DNA of 26,712 nt from positions 1 to 26,712 of the forward strand of contig JADJPG010000071.1 in NCBI GenBank assembly GCA_016713365.1. Reading direction: 5' to 3'. Under the pieces are notes generated by a model. It was not told the DNA's origin. It was given only the letters and a program-made list of their open reading frames with translations, and did no database searches. Position numbers and translations under genes: made by a program. The stretch is from Verrucomicrobiota bacterium. GTDB lineage: Bacteria; Verrucomicrobiota; Verrucomicrobiia; Limisphaerales; JADJPG01. Below are positions 17,609 to 25,661 of this stretch, piece by piece; position 1 is the first letter of the stretch, and the number at the start of each line of letters is the position of its first letter.

Positions 17609-19681
17609 TCAGAATTGCTTTTGAGAAGCAGCCCGGGCCCCCGGCACGACAGCTCCGCCGTGTCGAATCAGCCCGCCCAAGTCCAGAATAAGTGCCACGC
17701 GCCCATCGCCCATGATGGTGGCCCCAGAGAACGCGTTGATGTTTTTGTAGAAGCGGCCGAGGGACTGAATCACCGTCTGGTGGCTGCCCAGCACTCGGTC
17801 CACCACCAATCCCACGCGTTGATCTTCGTGGCGGACGATGACGATTTTTTCCACGTCAGGTTCACGTTCGCGGTCTTCAAAGACATCCCGCAGTCGAAGG
17901 TACGGAATCAGTTCACCGCGGACTGCGATCACGTTGCGTCCATTGTTCCGACTCCGTTCACTGCGATGCAGCTCGACGTTCTCCATGACGACGGACATCG
18001 GAACGATGAATTGATCGCGGCCGATCTCGACGAGCAATCCATCGATGATTGCGAGGGTGAGCGGAAGAGTCAGGGCGATGGTGGTGCCGCGTCCAATCTG
18101 GCTGGTGATAGCCACAGTTCCCCGAAGCGCGTCGATCTGCCGCTTCACGACATCCATCCCGACGCCGCGGCCGGAGACGCTCGTGATCTGCTTCACCGTC
18201 GAGAAGCCCGGAAGGAAAATGAGGTTGAAAATCTCCTTCTATGTCAGCACCGCGTACGGGGCAATGAGCTTCTTCTCCACCGCCTTGGCACGAATCGCCC
18301 CAGTATCCAGCCCCTTGCCATCGTCTTGAATGGTCACGACCACATTCGAGCCGATGTGAGCGGCGCCGAGTCGAATCGTCCCGCGGCGGAGCTTGCCGTT
18401 CTGGGCGCGGACCTCCGCTGGCTCAATCCCGTGATCGAGACTGTTGCGGATCAAATGCACCAGCGGATCCCCGAGCTGATCGAGCACGGTCTTGTCGAGC
18501 TCGGTCTCGGAACCTTCGGTAACGAGATCGATCTCCTTGCCCAGCTCGGCGGAGAGATCGTGCACCAACCGCTTGAACCGGCTGAATGTCGATCCAATCG
18601 GCATCATGCGAATGCCGAGAACACTGTCGCGCAGCTCGGAGACGAGCCGCTCGATCTCCTCCACCGGCACCGCAAGTTCCGTCACCTGCAGCCGCGCGGC
18701 GACCTGGTTCAGTCGCGACTGGTTCATCACCAGTTCGCCGACCAGATTCACAAGTCTATCCAGCTTGTCCGAAGGCACCCGGACAGTCGAATCCTTCGCC
18801 GCTGTTTTGCGACCGGCACTGACGGACACCGCATCGGCCTTGGCGGATGAAGCTGACGTGGCGGCTTCCTTGAATTCATGAACCGGAGTCTTGATTGACG
18901 CAGCGGGAGTCGATTCCGCGGGCGCTGGTGAAACCGCGGCCGGCGCAGGCGCGTTCCCCACCAGTTCGATCGTAAGTTTGCTCCCGTCCTCCACGAAGAT
19001 GAACACGTCTCGAATCGCGTTCTGGCCCCGATCGGTCGTCAACGTGATATCCCAGCTGATGAAGCATTGCTCCGGTTGAAGCGCGCCAAGTTCGGGAACT
19101 GCAGCGGCGCTCCCAACGATCGAACATTCGCCGAGGGCACGCAGTTCGTTCAGGAGCGAAACGGGATTAGTCCCGCACACCATCAATCCAGGCTCGGGCC
19201 GGAAGTGAATCTTGAATATCTGACGAACCGATGCAGAGAGCGCCACTGCCGGCGACGGCGACGCTGTATTTTGATCTCCAGAAACAGGCGAGGCCACAGA
19301 ACCAGTCCATAGCGCCGTGATTGAAGCGACAAGTTTCTCACTCGCATCGCTCGGACCAGTCGAACCGCCCTGCCCCGCTTCCAGCAGAACCTTGATGCGA
19401 TCCTTGGCGGCAAGAACGAGATCGATCAATTGCTGGGAGAGCGCCAGCTGGCCTTCGCGAACCCGATCGAGCGCCGTCTCGACGTGGTGCGTAAACGCGG
19501 CGACCGCATCGAAGCCAAACATCGCGCCGGAACCCTTGATCGTGTGAAAGGCGCGGAAGAGCCGGTTCACCGCCTCGGAATCCACGGCTTGCGGGTCCAC
19601 CTCCAACGCAATCTCCTCGATCTGGACGAGCAAATCGTCGGCCTCGAGAAGGAACGTTGCGACGGGATTGGGCTGCGACAT
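17609..19681 (-). CDS. cheA: Chemotaxis histidine kinase CheA, interrupted by an in-frame amber codon
   Basis: CheA autophosphorylates and passes the phosphate to CheY and CheB. Domains: P1/HPt with H46 in AFHTIKGSG; a P2-type region at about 150-245 (IHFRPEPGLMVCG); a Pro/Ala-rich linker; P3 dimerisation helices from about 305 (VPSDKLDRLVNLVGELV); P4 ATPase with N-box HLIRNSLDHG (N413) and G1 DDGKGLD (about 449-455); then F-box IFNLIFLPGFST, G2 GRGVGMD and a CheW-like P5. Codon 481 (18241-18239) is TAG, between G1 and the F-box, in LT-stop-KEIFNLIF. The frame is the same on both sides, so this is one substitution, not an indel; 691 codons in total. If real, the protein is truncated and without kinase activity. 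TAG also ends cheB and MCP-A, so it is a true stop here. Start: ATG 19681 with AAAGG about ten bases upstream, 15 bases after cheY. Confidence 0.95.
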
Positions 19682-19696
19682 GGGCGGAACCTTTGC

Positions 19697-20062
19697 TCAG
19701 GGGAGAAACTTCTTCGCCACGGCGACCAGTTGCTCGGCGCGAAACGGCTTCACAATCCAACCGCTGGCACCCGCGGCCTTGCCCGCCTGCTTCTTCTCAT
19801 CCTGCGATTCCGTGGTGAGCATGATGATGGGGACATACTTGTATTGAGGCAGCGCGCGGACCTGGCGGATGAGCTCGATGCCGTCGATGTTCGGCATGTT
19901 CAAATCGGTGATCAGCATGCCGACCGGTGCGCCGGTCAACTTGGTGAGCGCATCCTGGCCGTCGACGGCCTCCACCACTTCGAAGCCGGCATTGCGCAAC
20001 GTGAAGTTGATCATCTGCCGCATGCTCGGCGAGTCGTCGGCAGTCATGATGGTTTTGCTCAT
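19697..20062 (-). CDS. cheY: CheY-type response regulator
   Basis: A 121-residue single receiver domain: acidic pair D9-D10 (TADDSPSM), phospho-acceptor D53 in ITDLNMPN, switch Thr in MLTTES (83-84) and K105 in VKPF. It has no output domain. It should receive phosphate from the adjacent CheA and act on a motility or other target not encoded here. It lies 12 bases after the STAS gene and 15 before cheA, in operon. The sequence type (TADDSPSMRQMINFTL, ASGWIVKPF) is that of CheYs encoded next to cheA in many phyla. The start ATG has no obvious Shine-Dalgarno sequence. Confidence 0.95.
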   Translation of the reverse strand: MSKTIMTADDSPSMRQMINFTLRNAGFEVVEAVDGQDALTKLTGAPVGMLITDLNMPNIDGIELIRQVRALPQYKYVPIIMLTTESQDEKKQAGKAAGASGWIVKPFRAEQLVAVAKKFLP

Positions 20063-20074
20063 GAGATGTTTGCG

Positions 20075-20386
20075 TTAATTGTTGGAGAAAGCGTCGAGGG
20101 AAAGACCGAGCGAAGCGCCCGCGTCCTTGAGAGACTGAGAAACCGCGGTCACGACAAACTCCCGGCCCGCCGCCGCGGTGGCCTTGTGTGCAGAGAAGAG
20201 CAACTGGAGGCCAATCACGTCACCGCCCGTCACCTCAGCGAGGTCGAGGCGCATCGGGCCGGTCGATTGGAGGGCGTCTTGCAGCGATTCCTTGAGACTC
20301 GTCGCCGAATAAATATCCAGCATGCCGGCCAGCTTAAGCTGGCCATCTGAGGCTCGGGTGATATTAAGGTTCATGGGTGTGGACAT
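20075..20386 (-). CDS. STAS-domain protein, first gene of the che operon
   Basis: A ~103-residue STAS (anti-sigma factor antagonist-like) domain: MNLNITRASDGQLKLAGMLDIYSA, SLKESLQDAL, MRLDLAEVTGGDVIGLQLLFSAHK. The position where SpoIIAA-type proteins carry the phosphorylated Ser (DSSG) reads DVIG, so this protein is probably not switched by a Ser kinase in the usual way. The frame is open to an ATG at 20443, but those residues are not STAS-like; MSTP at 20386 or the ATG at 20374 fits better. Small STAS proteins often sit beside cheY-cheA in non-enterobacterial clusters, where their role is poorly known. It is the promoter-proximal gene, so any che promoter lies in 20387-20860. Confidence 0.8.
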   Translation of the reverse strand: MSTPMNLNITRASDGQLKLAGMLDIYSATSLKESLQDALQSTGPMRLDLAEVTGGDVIGLQLLFSAHKATAAAGREFVVTAVSQSLKDAGASLGLSLDAFSNN

Positions 20387-20461
20387 GGAGTGCATCGACC
20401 CAATCGCTGCGGATCGGGCTGAACACCTGTTCTGGAACCTCACGGGACTTCCATCCAGGGA

Positions 20462-20477
20462 GTAAGCCAGCGCTTAC
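20462..20477. promoter_or_regulatory. Perfect 6-4-6 palindrome, candidate operator
   Basis: GTAAGC-CAGC-GCTTAC is a perfect inverted repeat 76 bases upstream of the chosen STAS start. It could be an operator for a dimeric regulator or a small hairpin in the che leader. No T-run follows on either strand, so a terminator is unlikely. Confidence 0.35.
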
Positions 20478-20504
20478 CAGCCTTCGGAAACCCCTGAGCA
20501 TTCT

Positions 20505-20600
20505 CTCATTGTTCACTTCGGTCATGGCTCATGTCGATGGACCTTACCCGGGCAATAAAAATGGCACGCCTCGATGAACAGCCATGAGCTGAACAATGAG
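20505..20600. repeat. Imperfect inverted repeat with ~30-base arms
   Basis: The left arm starts CTCATTGTTCA (20505-20515), then TCATGGCT (20522-20529) and TCGA a little further in. The reverse complement of the right arm starts CTCATTGTTCA (20600-20590), then TCATGGCT (20587-20580) and TCGA. Spacers between these blocks differ by a few bases and the centre is about 35 bases. It may be an operator pair, a transcript hairpin or the remnant of a small mobile element. Confidence 0.6.
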
Positions 20601-20860
20601 TCGTGCCTTCGACTTGCAGGTCTTAAATCCTGCCCGAGAAAGCCGCTGCCAACCTCTGGCAACCTTTCGACAGAGCTACTGATCGGCGGCTTCCCGAAAC
20701 CACTTGAGGAGATTCTTAAAATGCAGCACCGAAGAGACGCGATTCCGTCCAACTTTCGAGTTTCCCGCTTCGCAGCCGGCGGGGCCGATCGTGAAACCAT
20801 TTCCTTTGCCTCAAACCACCGCCCGTGCTCTCCTACCGACCAAGCCAGAGCAATACAATC

Positions 20861-21831
20861 ATGACTCCCCAAAAGCAGAACTTCGTGAAGGCCGTGCGCG
20901 AACGCGTGGCGGAAGTGGTGGTAGGACAAGACGTCGTGGTGGAGCGCATGATGATCGCGCTCCTGACCGGCGGCCATTTGCTCCTGCTCGGCGTGCCGGG
21001 AACCGCGAAGACGCTCCTCGTGAACTCTGTCGCCCGGGCCGTGGACCTGAAGTTCAGCCGCGTGCAGTTCACCATCGACATGCTCCCGTCCGACATTCTC
21101 GGCTCGGAGATACTGGAGCAATCCACCGGCAAGTTTCGCACCCACCAAGGCCCGGTGTTCACCAACCTCCTGCTCGCGGACGAAATCAATCGCGCCGCGC
21201 CCAAGGTGCAAAGTGCGCTGCTCGAATCCATGCAGGAGCGCAAGGTCACCATCGGCAACACCACGCATCCGCTGCCGATGCCCTTCCTCGTCATCGCCAC
21301 CCAAAACCCGATCGAACAAGCCGGCACCTTCGAACTACCCGAGGCGCAGCTCGATCGCTTCATGCTCTGTCACCGACTCAACTATCCTTCCGCCACCCAG
21401 GAGGAAGAGGTTCTGCGCCGCCAGCTCAAGATGGGGCTCAAACGCACCGGCGGCGGAGCCGTGCCGAACACCGCCTTCGACATGATCGGCGGCGAACCCG
21501 TCTGCAATCTCAACGATCTCGTCGGAGCGATGGAAGCCGTGCAGAACGTCCACGTCAGCGACGTGTTCATGAAACATTGCGTCGAGTTCGTCCGACTCAC
21601 GCGTTCCCATCCGGCGATTGAACTGGGCTGCTCGCCGCGCGCCAGCCTCTCCGTCGTCCAAGCCGCCCGTGCCCGCGCGTTCATCCACGATCGCGACTTC
21701 GTGGTCCCCGAGGATCTGTTCCAGCTCGCCGAAGATGTCGTGCTGCACCGCATCCGCCTGAGCTACGAAGCGCTCGCCGAAGCCAGAAGCCCGGCCAGGT
21801 GCTGGAGGAAGTGCTCAAGAAGCTCGGATGA
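20861..21831 (+). CDS. MoxR-family AAA+ ATPase, frameshifted near the C-terminus
   Basis: MoxR ATPases act as chaperone-like partners of vWA proteins. Motifs: Walker A GVPGTAKT (residues 44-51), Walker B LLLADEIN (103-110, D107-E108), sensor-1 ATQNP (146-150) and the MoxR signature FELPEAQLDRF. The start MTPQKQN at 20861 fits the family; an ATG at 20825 would add an unrelated peptide. The last codons leave frame at the CCC run 21790-21792. One added base gives PGQVLEEVLKKLG and a stop at 21829-21831, so 324 codons, the normal MoxR length. As written the frame runs on to 21874 with an unrelated tail. It is the first gene of the Bat-type operon (DUF58 and two vWA proteins follow). Confidence 0.93.
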
Positions 21832-21870
21832 ACACGAGACCTCGATTCGTAGAAATGAACATTCGGTAGC

Positions 21871-22200
21871 ATGAGCTCAATTGACCTAGCCAACATCACT
21901 TTAAGACGACTGCTCAACTCGTGGAGCTTGTTCGCACTAGGCATCAGCATGGTACCGATTGGCGCGTTTATCTGGACGACAATGACTGGCGCCTCGCCTT
22001 GGCTCTCTCCAAACCGGCAATCCGCCGACAGAGTGTTCTGGGTATTCCTCGCCCTCGCATTCGCTCTTTGTGTTCCTGCCCCGCTTTTCGCGCAGATTTC
22101 CTGGTGGCGGCGACTAGGGTTGTGCGCATTGGCAGCTGCAGCTGTCGTCGCTGTTCAGTATGCATGTGCGATCATCCATTTGTTGGTAGTTGGAGTATGA
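21871..22200 (+). CDS. Small unrecognised membrane protein (109 aa)
   Basis: I do not recognise this protein. It has three probable membrane segments: about residues 17-38, 55-76 and 82-106, separated by short polar stretches with SPNRQSADR in the first loop. The stop overlaps the ATG of the next gene (ATGA, 22197-22200), so the two are probably co-translated. Both sit between moxR and DUF58, which are usually adjacent, and base composition is less GC-rich than around them. This may be a later insertion into the operon. A start at 21871 lies 39 bases after the reconstructed moxR stop; no clear ribosome-binding site. Confidence 0.65.
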   Translation: MSSIDLANITLRRLLNSWSLFALGISMVPIGAFIWTTMTGASPWLSPNRQSADRVFWVFLALAFALCVPAPLFAQISWWRRLGLCALAAAAVVAVQYACAIIHLLVVGV

Positions 22201-22880
22201 GCGCGTTGAAAACGATGACCCGCGGCATGCTGGGCTTCACCGTCACTTCTCCCATATCTCTGCTTCTCTTAGGTCTTTTCGGCATATCAGGCTGCGGCAA
22301 TTCCGATGGCAGCAGCCCACTCATAACAAACAGTTCTGTACTCGTGGTTGAGCCAGGGCAAGGCATCCCTAATGTCTGTGAAATTGGAATGAGTTTCGCA
22401 GAGGTCGAAATGGCAATAGGCGAAGGCAGCTTGCACGGACTCCATGACCGCGATTCATTTTGGAGCCTGAAGCGGCTCACTCAGGAGAAGTTCGTTTTAT
22501 TCCCAACTCTCGGTGTTATTGGAGCGCCCGAGCAGAATGGTCGTTTGCCACTGCTTACGTTTTACGTTCAACCGTATGACAGCAGCATAACGAGTCCTGG
22601 CCTCGTTGTGACCAATCCCTTCCGAGAAAGAATTGGAGATCGACTTTCATTCAGCAACCAAATCGCCAGACGGAAGGACGTCGTGGCCGCCTTCGGTGAA
22701 ATCCGGCAGGGACTCACGAACTCGTCTCAATCAATCGGCCAAATCGACAATACCAAGCCGTTTTTTAACAGACGCGAAACCAAGGAAACTCTTTACTACC
22801 CTCAAGACGGACTTCGATTTGATCTGGTGAACGATATCGTTCAATCGTTTGGTGTTTACCGACCGGAGAAGGTCAAATGA
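22197..22880 (+). CDS. Predicted lipoprotein of unknown function (227 aa), possible BamE/SmpA-like fold
   Basis: The N-terminus is a lipoprotein signal: hydrophobic SLLLLGLFGISGC with Cys33 as the likely lipidated residue. The frame is open upstream to 21921, but 22197 is chosen because it forms an ATGA overlap with the membrane-protein gene and places the signal peptide correctly. The mature part contains IGMSFAEVEMAIG and, near the end, ETLYYPQDGLRFDL followed by IVQSFGVYRP. This GMS-x-EV-x(4)-G, then YYP-GL-F pattern is reminiscent of BamE/SmpA-like ratchet domains; I hold this loosely. The GC content is low: bases 22441-22500 have 29 G/C of 60, against 38 of 60 in 21241-21300 of moxR. DUF58 starts 33 bases after the stop. 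Confidence 0.7.
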   Translation: MSALKTMTRGMLGFTVTSPISLLLLGLFGISGCGNSDGSSPLITNSSVLVVEPGQGIPNVCEIGMSFAEVEMAIGEGSLHGLHDRDSFWSLKRLTQEKFVLFPTLGVIGAPEQNGRLPLLTFYVQPYDSSITSPGLVVTNPFRERIGDRLSFSNQIARRKDVVAAFGEIRQGLTNSSQSIGQIDNTKPFFNRRETKETLYYPQDGLRFDLVNDIVQSFGVYRPEKVK

Positions 22881-22913
22881 GTAAGCAGCGTCTCATCTTC
22901 CAATAGTTTAATA

Positions 22914-23774
22914 ATGCACCACACCGCGCATCTCGATCAAGAACCGCCGGATTCCCGGCAGTTCGAAATCGCCGTGCGACGGCTGGCCAACGCGCTCAGC
23001 TACGGTCAGGAGAGCTCGCCCTTCCTGGGTGCCGGCATCGAATACGTCCAGTCGCGTCCGTATCAATCTGGCGATCCCGTGAAGTTCATCGACTGGCGCG
23101 TGACGGCGCGCACGGGACGTTTTCACGTCAAGGAATACGAGTCGCCGAAGCAGATGCCCGTCTACCTGCTGGTCGATACGTCCGCGTCGATGTGCATCAG
23201 CTCCCAGCCGCTCAGCAAGTATGGCTGGGCCGTTCAGATCGCCGGAGGACTCGCCCTCGCGGCGGTCGATCATATGAACCCGGTTGGCCTCATGTCCGTC
23301 GGCGATCGCGATCTGCATCATACTCCCACGCTTTCGCGCAGCACGGTGATGCAATGGATGCACCAGCTCCGCCGCTATCGCCTCGTCGAAGGCACCACAC
23401 TCGGCCAGCGCGTGCGTGAACTCCTGCCGCGCGTCGAGCAGCGCTGCCTGTTTGTGGTGCTGAGTGACCTGCACGATCCCGACGGCATTCCGGCCATCAA
23501 GCTGATGGCTCAGAACCACGATTGTGCGGTGCTCCATTTCGAGGATCCCGCAGAACGCGGTCGCACGGGCGGCGGCATCTATCGTGCAATCGAAGCTGAG
23601 ACTGGCCGTGAATTTGTCGCGCACGGACGGAGCCGCTGGTTCGGCGAGGAGGAGACTCACCAACTAGCACGCGCTGGAGTGGACTATCTCCGACTGCGCA
23701 CGGACCAGGCCGTTCTGTCCAAGCTGCAATACTTCTTCAAGCATCGCGGCGCTGCACGGAGGGCCAGCGCGTGA
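22914..23774 (+). CDS. DUF58-domain protein of the Bat-type operon
   Basis: A 286-residue DUF58 protein. It has the family signature YQSGDPVKFIDWRVTARTG (residues 50-68) and KEYE after it, and a vWA-like region beginning LLVDTSASM with the metal-site pattern D88-x-S90-x-S92. The C-terminal part (CLFVVLSDLHDPD, VDYLRLRTD) continues a vWA-like fold. DUF58 proteins are encoded between MoxR and vWA proteins and are thought to work with them; the biochemical role is not settled. No transmembrane segment is seen. The stop overlaps a GTG of the next frame (GTGA, 23771-23774). The frame is intact and GC-rich. Confidence 0.93.
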   Translation: MHHTAHLDQEPPDSRQFEIAVRRLANALSYGQESSPFLGAGIEYVQSRPYQSGDPVKFIDWRVTARTGRFHVKEYESPKQMPVYLLVDTSASMCISSQPLSKYGWAVQIAGGLALAAVDHMNPVGLMSVGDRDLHHTPTLSRSTVMQWMHQLRRYRLVEGTTLGQRVRELLPRVEQRCLFVVLSDLHDPDGIPAIKLMAQNHDCAVLHFEDPAERGRTGGGIYRAIEAETGREFVAHGRSRWFGEEETHQLARAGVDYLRLRTDQAVLSKLQYFFKHRGAARRASA

Positions 23775-23854
23775 AGGGCGACAAAACATTTCGACTCCGG
23801 GCAGTGTGTTCCCAGGGAAATCATCAACTTAACCTGGTAAGGCGCGTTGGACCG

Positions 23855-24730
23855 ATGCGCCGTCTCAGAACGTGCTCCCGTCACAGTCTTCTGTTGGTGG
23901 CGGCATTTCTCTGCTGCTTCCTGCAAACCACCCCCACCCTCGTCGCCGCCGCACCGTCCGGCACAAATACCACAGCCTCGGCCTCGCGCTACATCGGCAT
24001 CGAAGGCAAGGCTTCCCTCGCCCTTCCGCGTCCTGACTATCAAACGCGTCCGCTCGATGACCGCACTGAACTGATTCTCCGCATCGACAAGGTCACCCCG
24101 GTCGCCAGCAACGAGTATCGTTACGATTTCTTTTACATGGGATTGGAACCCGGCGCGTATGACCTCGCCGACTTTCTTATTCGTCCGGACGGGACTCGGC
24201 CAGAGGAACTCGGGAAGTTTCGACTCCAGGTAAACTCACTGCTGCCGGAGCATCACGACGGCAAACTCAACGCCTACGAGCCGCGGTTGTTTCCCGCGGT
24301 TGGCGGTTACCGGGTGTTCCTCGGGTTGCTGGCGTTTCTCTGGATCGGCGGCCTCGCTTTATCTTTTCCTCGCGCAAGAAGCGAGTCATCGACCGACCGT
24401 CGTCGTCCGCGCCCGCCTACTTTCGCCGAACGCCTGCGCCCGCTAGTAGAGAGGACGCCGCTGCGAAGGCAAACTGAATATCGAAGCCGGGGCAACTCTC
24501 CGAACGACTACTGATGGGTTACTGGCGCGAGAAACTCAGCCTGCCCTGACATGCGAATAGCCGAGCTCTCAGACAACTGAAATCACATCGCGAGGCCGGC
24601 GGCTCTGTTGCGCGCCTTGGAACGTTGGCTTCATCAACCCGGCTCTGCTTCCGCGCAGGAGATTGGTTCTCTTCTCCAGCCCTACCGACAGTTGCCGTCG
24701 CCCAACGCTGGGCAAGGAGGCGCGTCGTGA
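23855..24730 (+). CDS. Bat-operon membrane protein, uncharacterised, C-terminus frameshifted
   Basis: The protein begins with a signal peptide (MRRLRTCSRHSLLLVAAFL... VAAA). A periplasmic domain with YRYDFFYMGLEPGAYDLADF, a membrane segment (about YRVFLGLLAFLWIGGLALSF) and a cytoplasmic part starting FAERLRPLVE follow. The ATG at 23855 is chosen for the signal peptide; a GTG at 23771 overlapping the DUF58 stop is the alternative. As written the frame ends at 24514. Short pieces in other frames continue a plausible helical tail: GKLNIEAGATL, ERLLMGYWREKLSLP, DMRIAEL, ALRQLKSHREAGG, LLRALERWLHQPGS, QEIGSLLQPYRQLP, ending at the TGA 24728-24730. That needs about six one-base corrections in ~200 bases. 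It lies between DUF58 and the vWA genes, where DUF4381-type proteins often occur, but it does not look like DUF4381. Confidence 0.7.
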
Positions 24731-25660
24731 GTTTTCATCACCCGTCACTCCTGTGGCTGCTCGCGCTCTTCTGGCGTGGGGATTCTGGCAATGGATTCGG
24801 CGGGGACATCCCGTCGCACTGCCATTCGACCACGGTCAGTAAAGGGAGGGACGACGCCTGCGCGTGCTCGTGAATCTCGCTCGGGCACTGCCGGCACTTA
24901 TTCTCGCCGTGGCCGTCCTGATCCTCGCGGGCCGCGTCGACCCGCATAACCGGAGAACAGGCGCATTCCTGAACAACATCATCATCTGTCTCGACGTCTC
25001 CGGATCGATGACGGCGCCCTTCCAGCAGCATGCGCCGGACGCAACGTGAAGACGCGTTACGATGCCGCCATGGAATCCGCGCGCGACTTCTGCGAATACC
25101 GGAAAGGCGACGCGTTCGGCCTGACGGTTTCGGATCGGAATTTCTGCACTGGTTCCCGCCCCGCAGGAACTTTCCGCCATCCGGAATGCACTGCCCTTCG
25201 TGAAGCCGCAGAACCTTCCGCCGTGGTTCAGCGGCACTCATCGCCGGCGCTGCTGCGTGGCTGCAAAGGAGCGTCTCATTCGGACGAAGGAAGGCGATCG
25301 CGCCATCATTCTGATCACGGACGGCGGCAGCGCGGACTTCCAGCAACGGCGGCGACCGGCGGATCTGGCGCAGGAACTGGCTGACCAGAACATCCGGGTG
25401 TTCACGATCCTGATTGGCAACGACACCTTCGGCACCGGCATCTACACCGTGGGGAACAGTGACGGGCGGAAAAGTGTTTCCGAGTGGAGATGCCGGCGCA
25501 TTCGAATCGGTCTTCCGCGAGATCGACCAGATGCAAAGGCGACGTTCAAGCAGACGACATCGGTGGTGGTTTCTACGCGCCACACTCCATCGCCGGACTC
25601 TGCGCCGCCGGGCTTTGCGGGCCCTGACGCTCCTCGGATTGAGAATTTACTCCGCGGTGA
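24727..25660 (+). pseudogene. BatA-like von Willebrand factor A membrane protein, multiple frameshifts
   Basis: The gene starts GTG 24727 in a GTGA overlap with the reconstructed stop of the previous gene. In order, and in changing frames, one reads FHHPSLLWLLAL, AWGFWQWIRRGHPVALPFDHG, RRLRVLVNLARALPALILAVAVLILAG (membrane segment), NNIIICLDVSGSM (metal-site D-x-S-x-S), YDAAMESARDFCEYRKGDAFGLTV, EGDRAIILITDGGSADF, LAQELADQNIRVFTILIGND and finally YAPHSIAGLCAAGLC with a probable stop at 25658-25660. This is the BatA order: membrane anchor, vWA domain, C-terminal membrane segment. The pieces are intact at residue level, so I think the breaks are sequence errors; typed as pseudogene because no single frame encodes it here. 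Confidence 0.75.
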
Positions 25661-25661
25661 C

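Larger units (their letters stand above)
20387..20860. other. Divergent intergenic region between che operon and moxR operon
   Basis: These 474 bases separate two divergently transcribed operons and must hold both promoters. I see no convincing protein-coding frame, no clear -35/-10 pair and no sigma-28 or complete sigma-54 motif. It contains a 16-base palindrome (20462-20477) and a long imperfect inverted repeat (about 20505-20600), listed separately. The ORFs that cross it look like overhanging shadows of neighbouring genes. Confidence 0.6.

Noticed and set aside
18239..18241. Amber reassignment (for example pyrrolysine or a suppressor code)
   Set aside because: TAG ends cheB (10212-10214) and MCP-A (12719-12721) at the expected protein ends, so it acts as a stop in this genome, and no suppressor gene is seen in the window.
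17615..18850. 411-codon plus-strand ORF opposite cheA
   Set aside because: It lies antisense to clear CheA motifs, spans the amber site and resembles no family; GC-rich third positions keep the opposite frame open.
20562..20568. TGGCACG resembling the -24 element of a sigma-54 promoter
   Set aside because: The -12 TTGC element is missing at the required spacing on the same strand.
20522..21319. Minus-strand ORF of 265 codons and plus ORF at 20704-21621 over moxR
   Set aside because: Both overlap the conserved MoxR frame and are rich in Arg or His with no recognisable motif.
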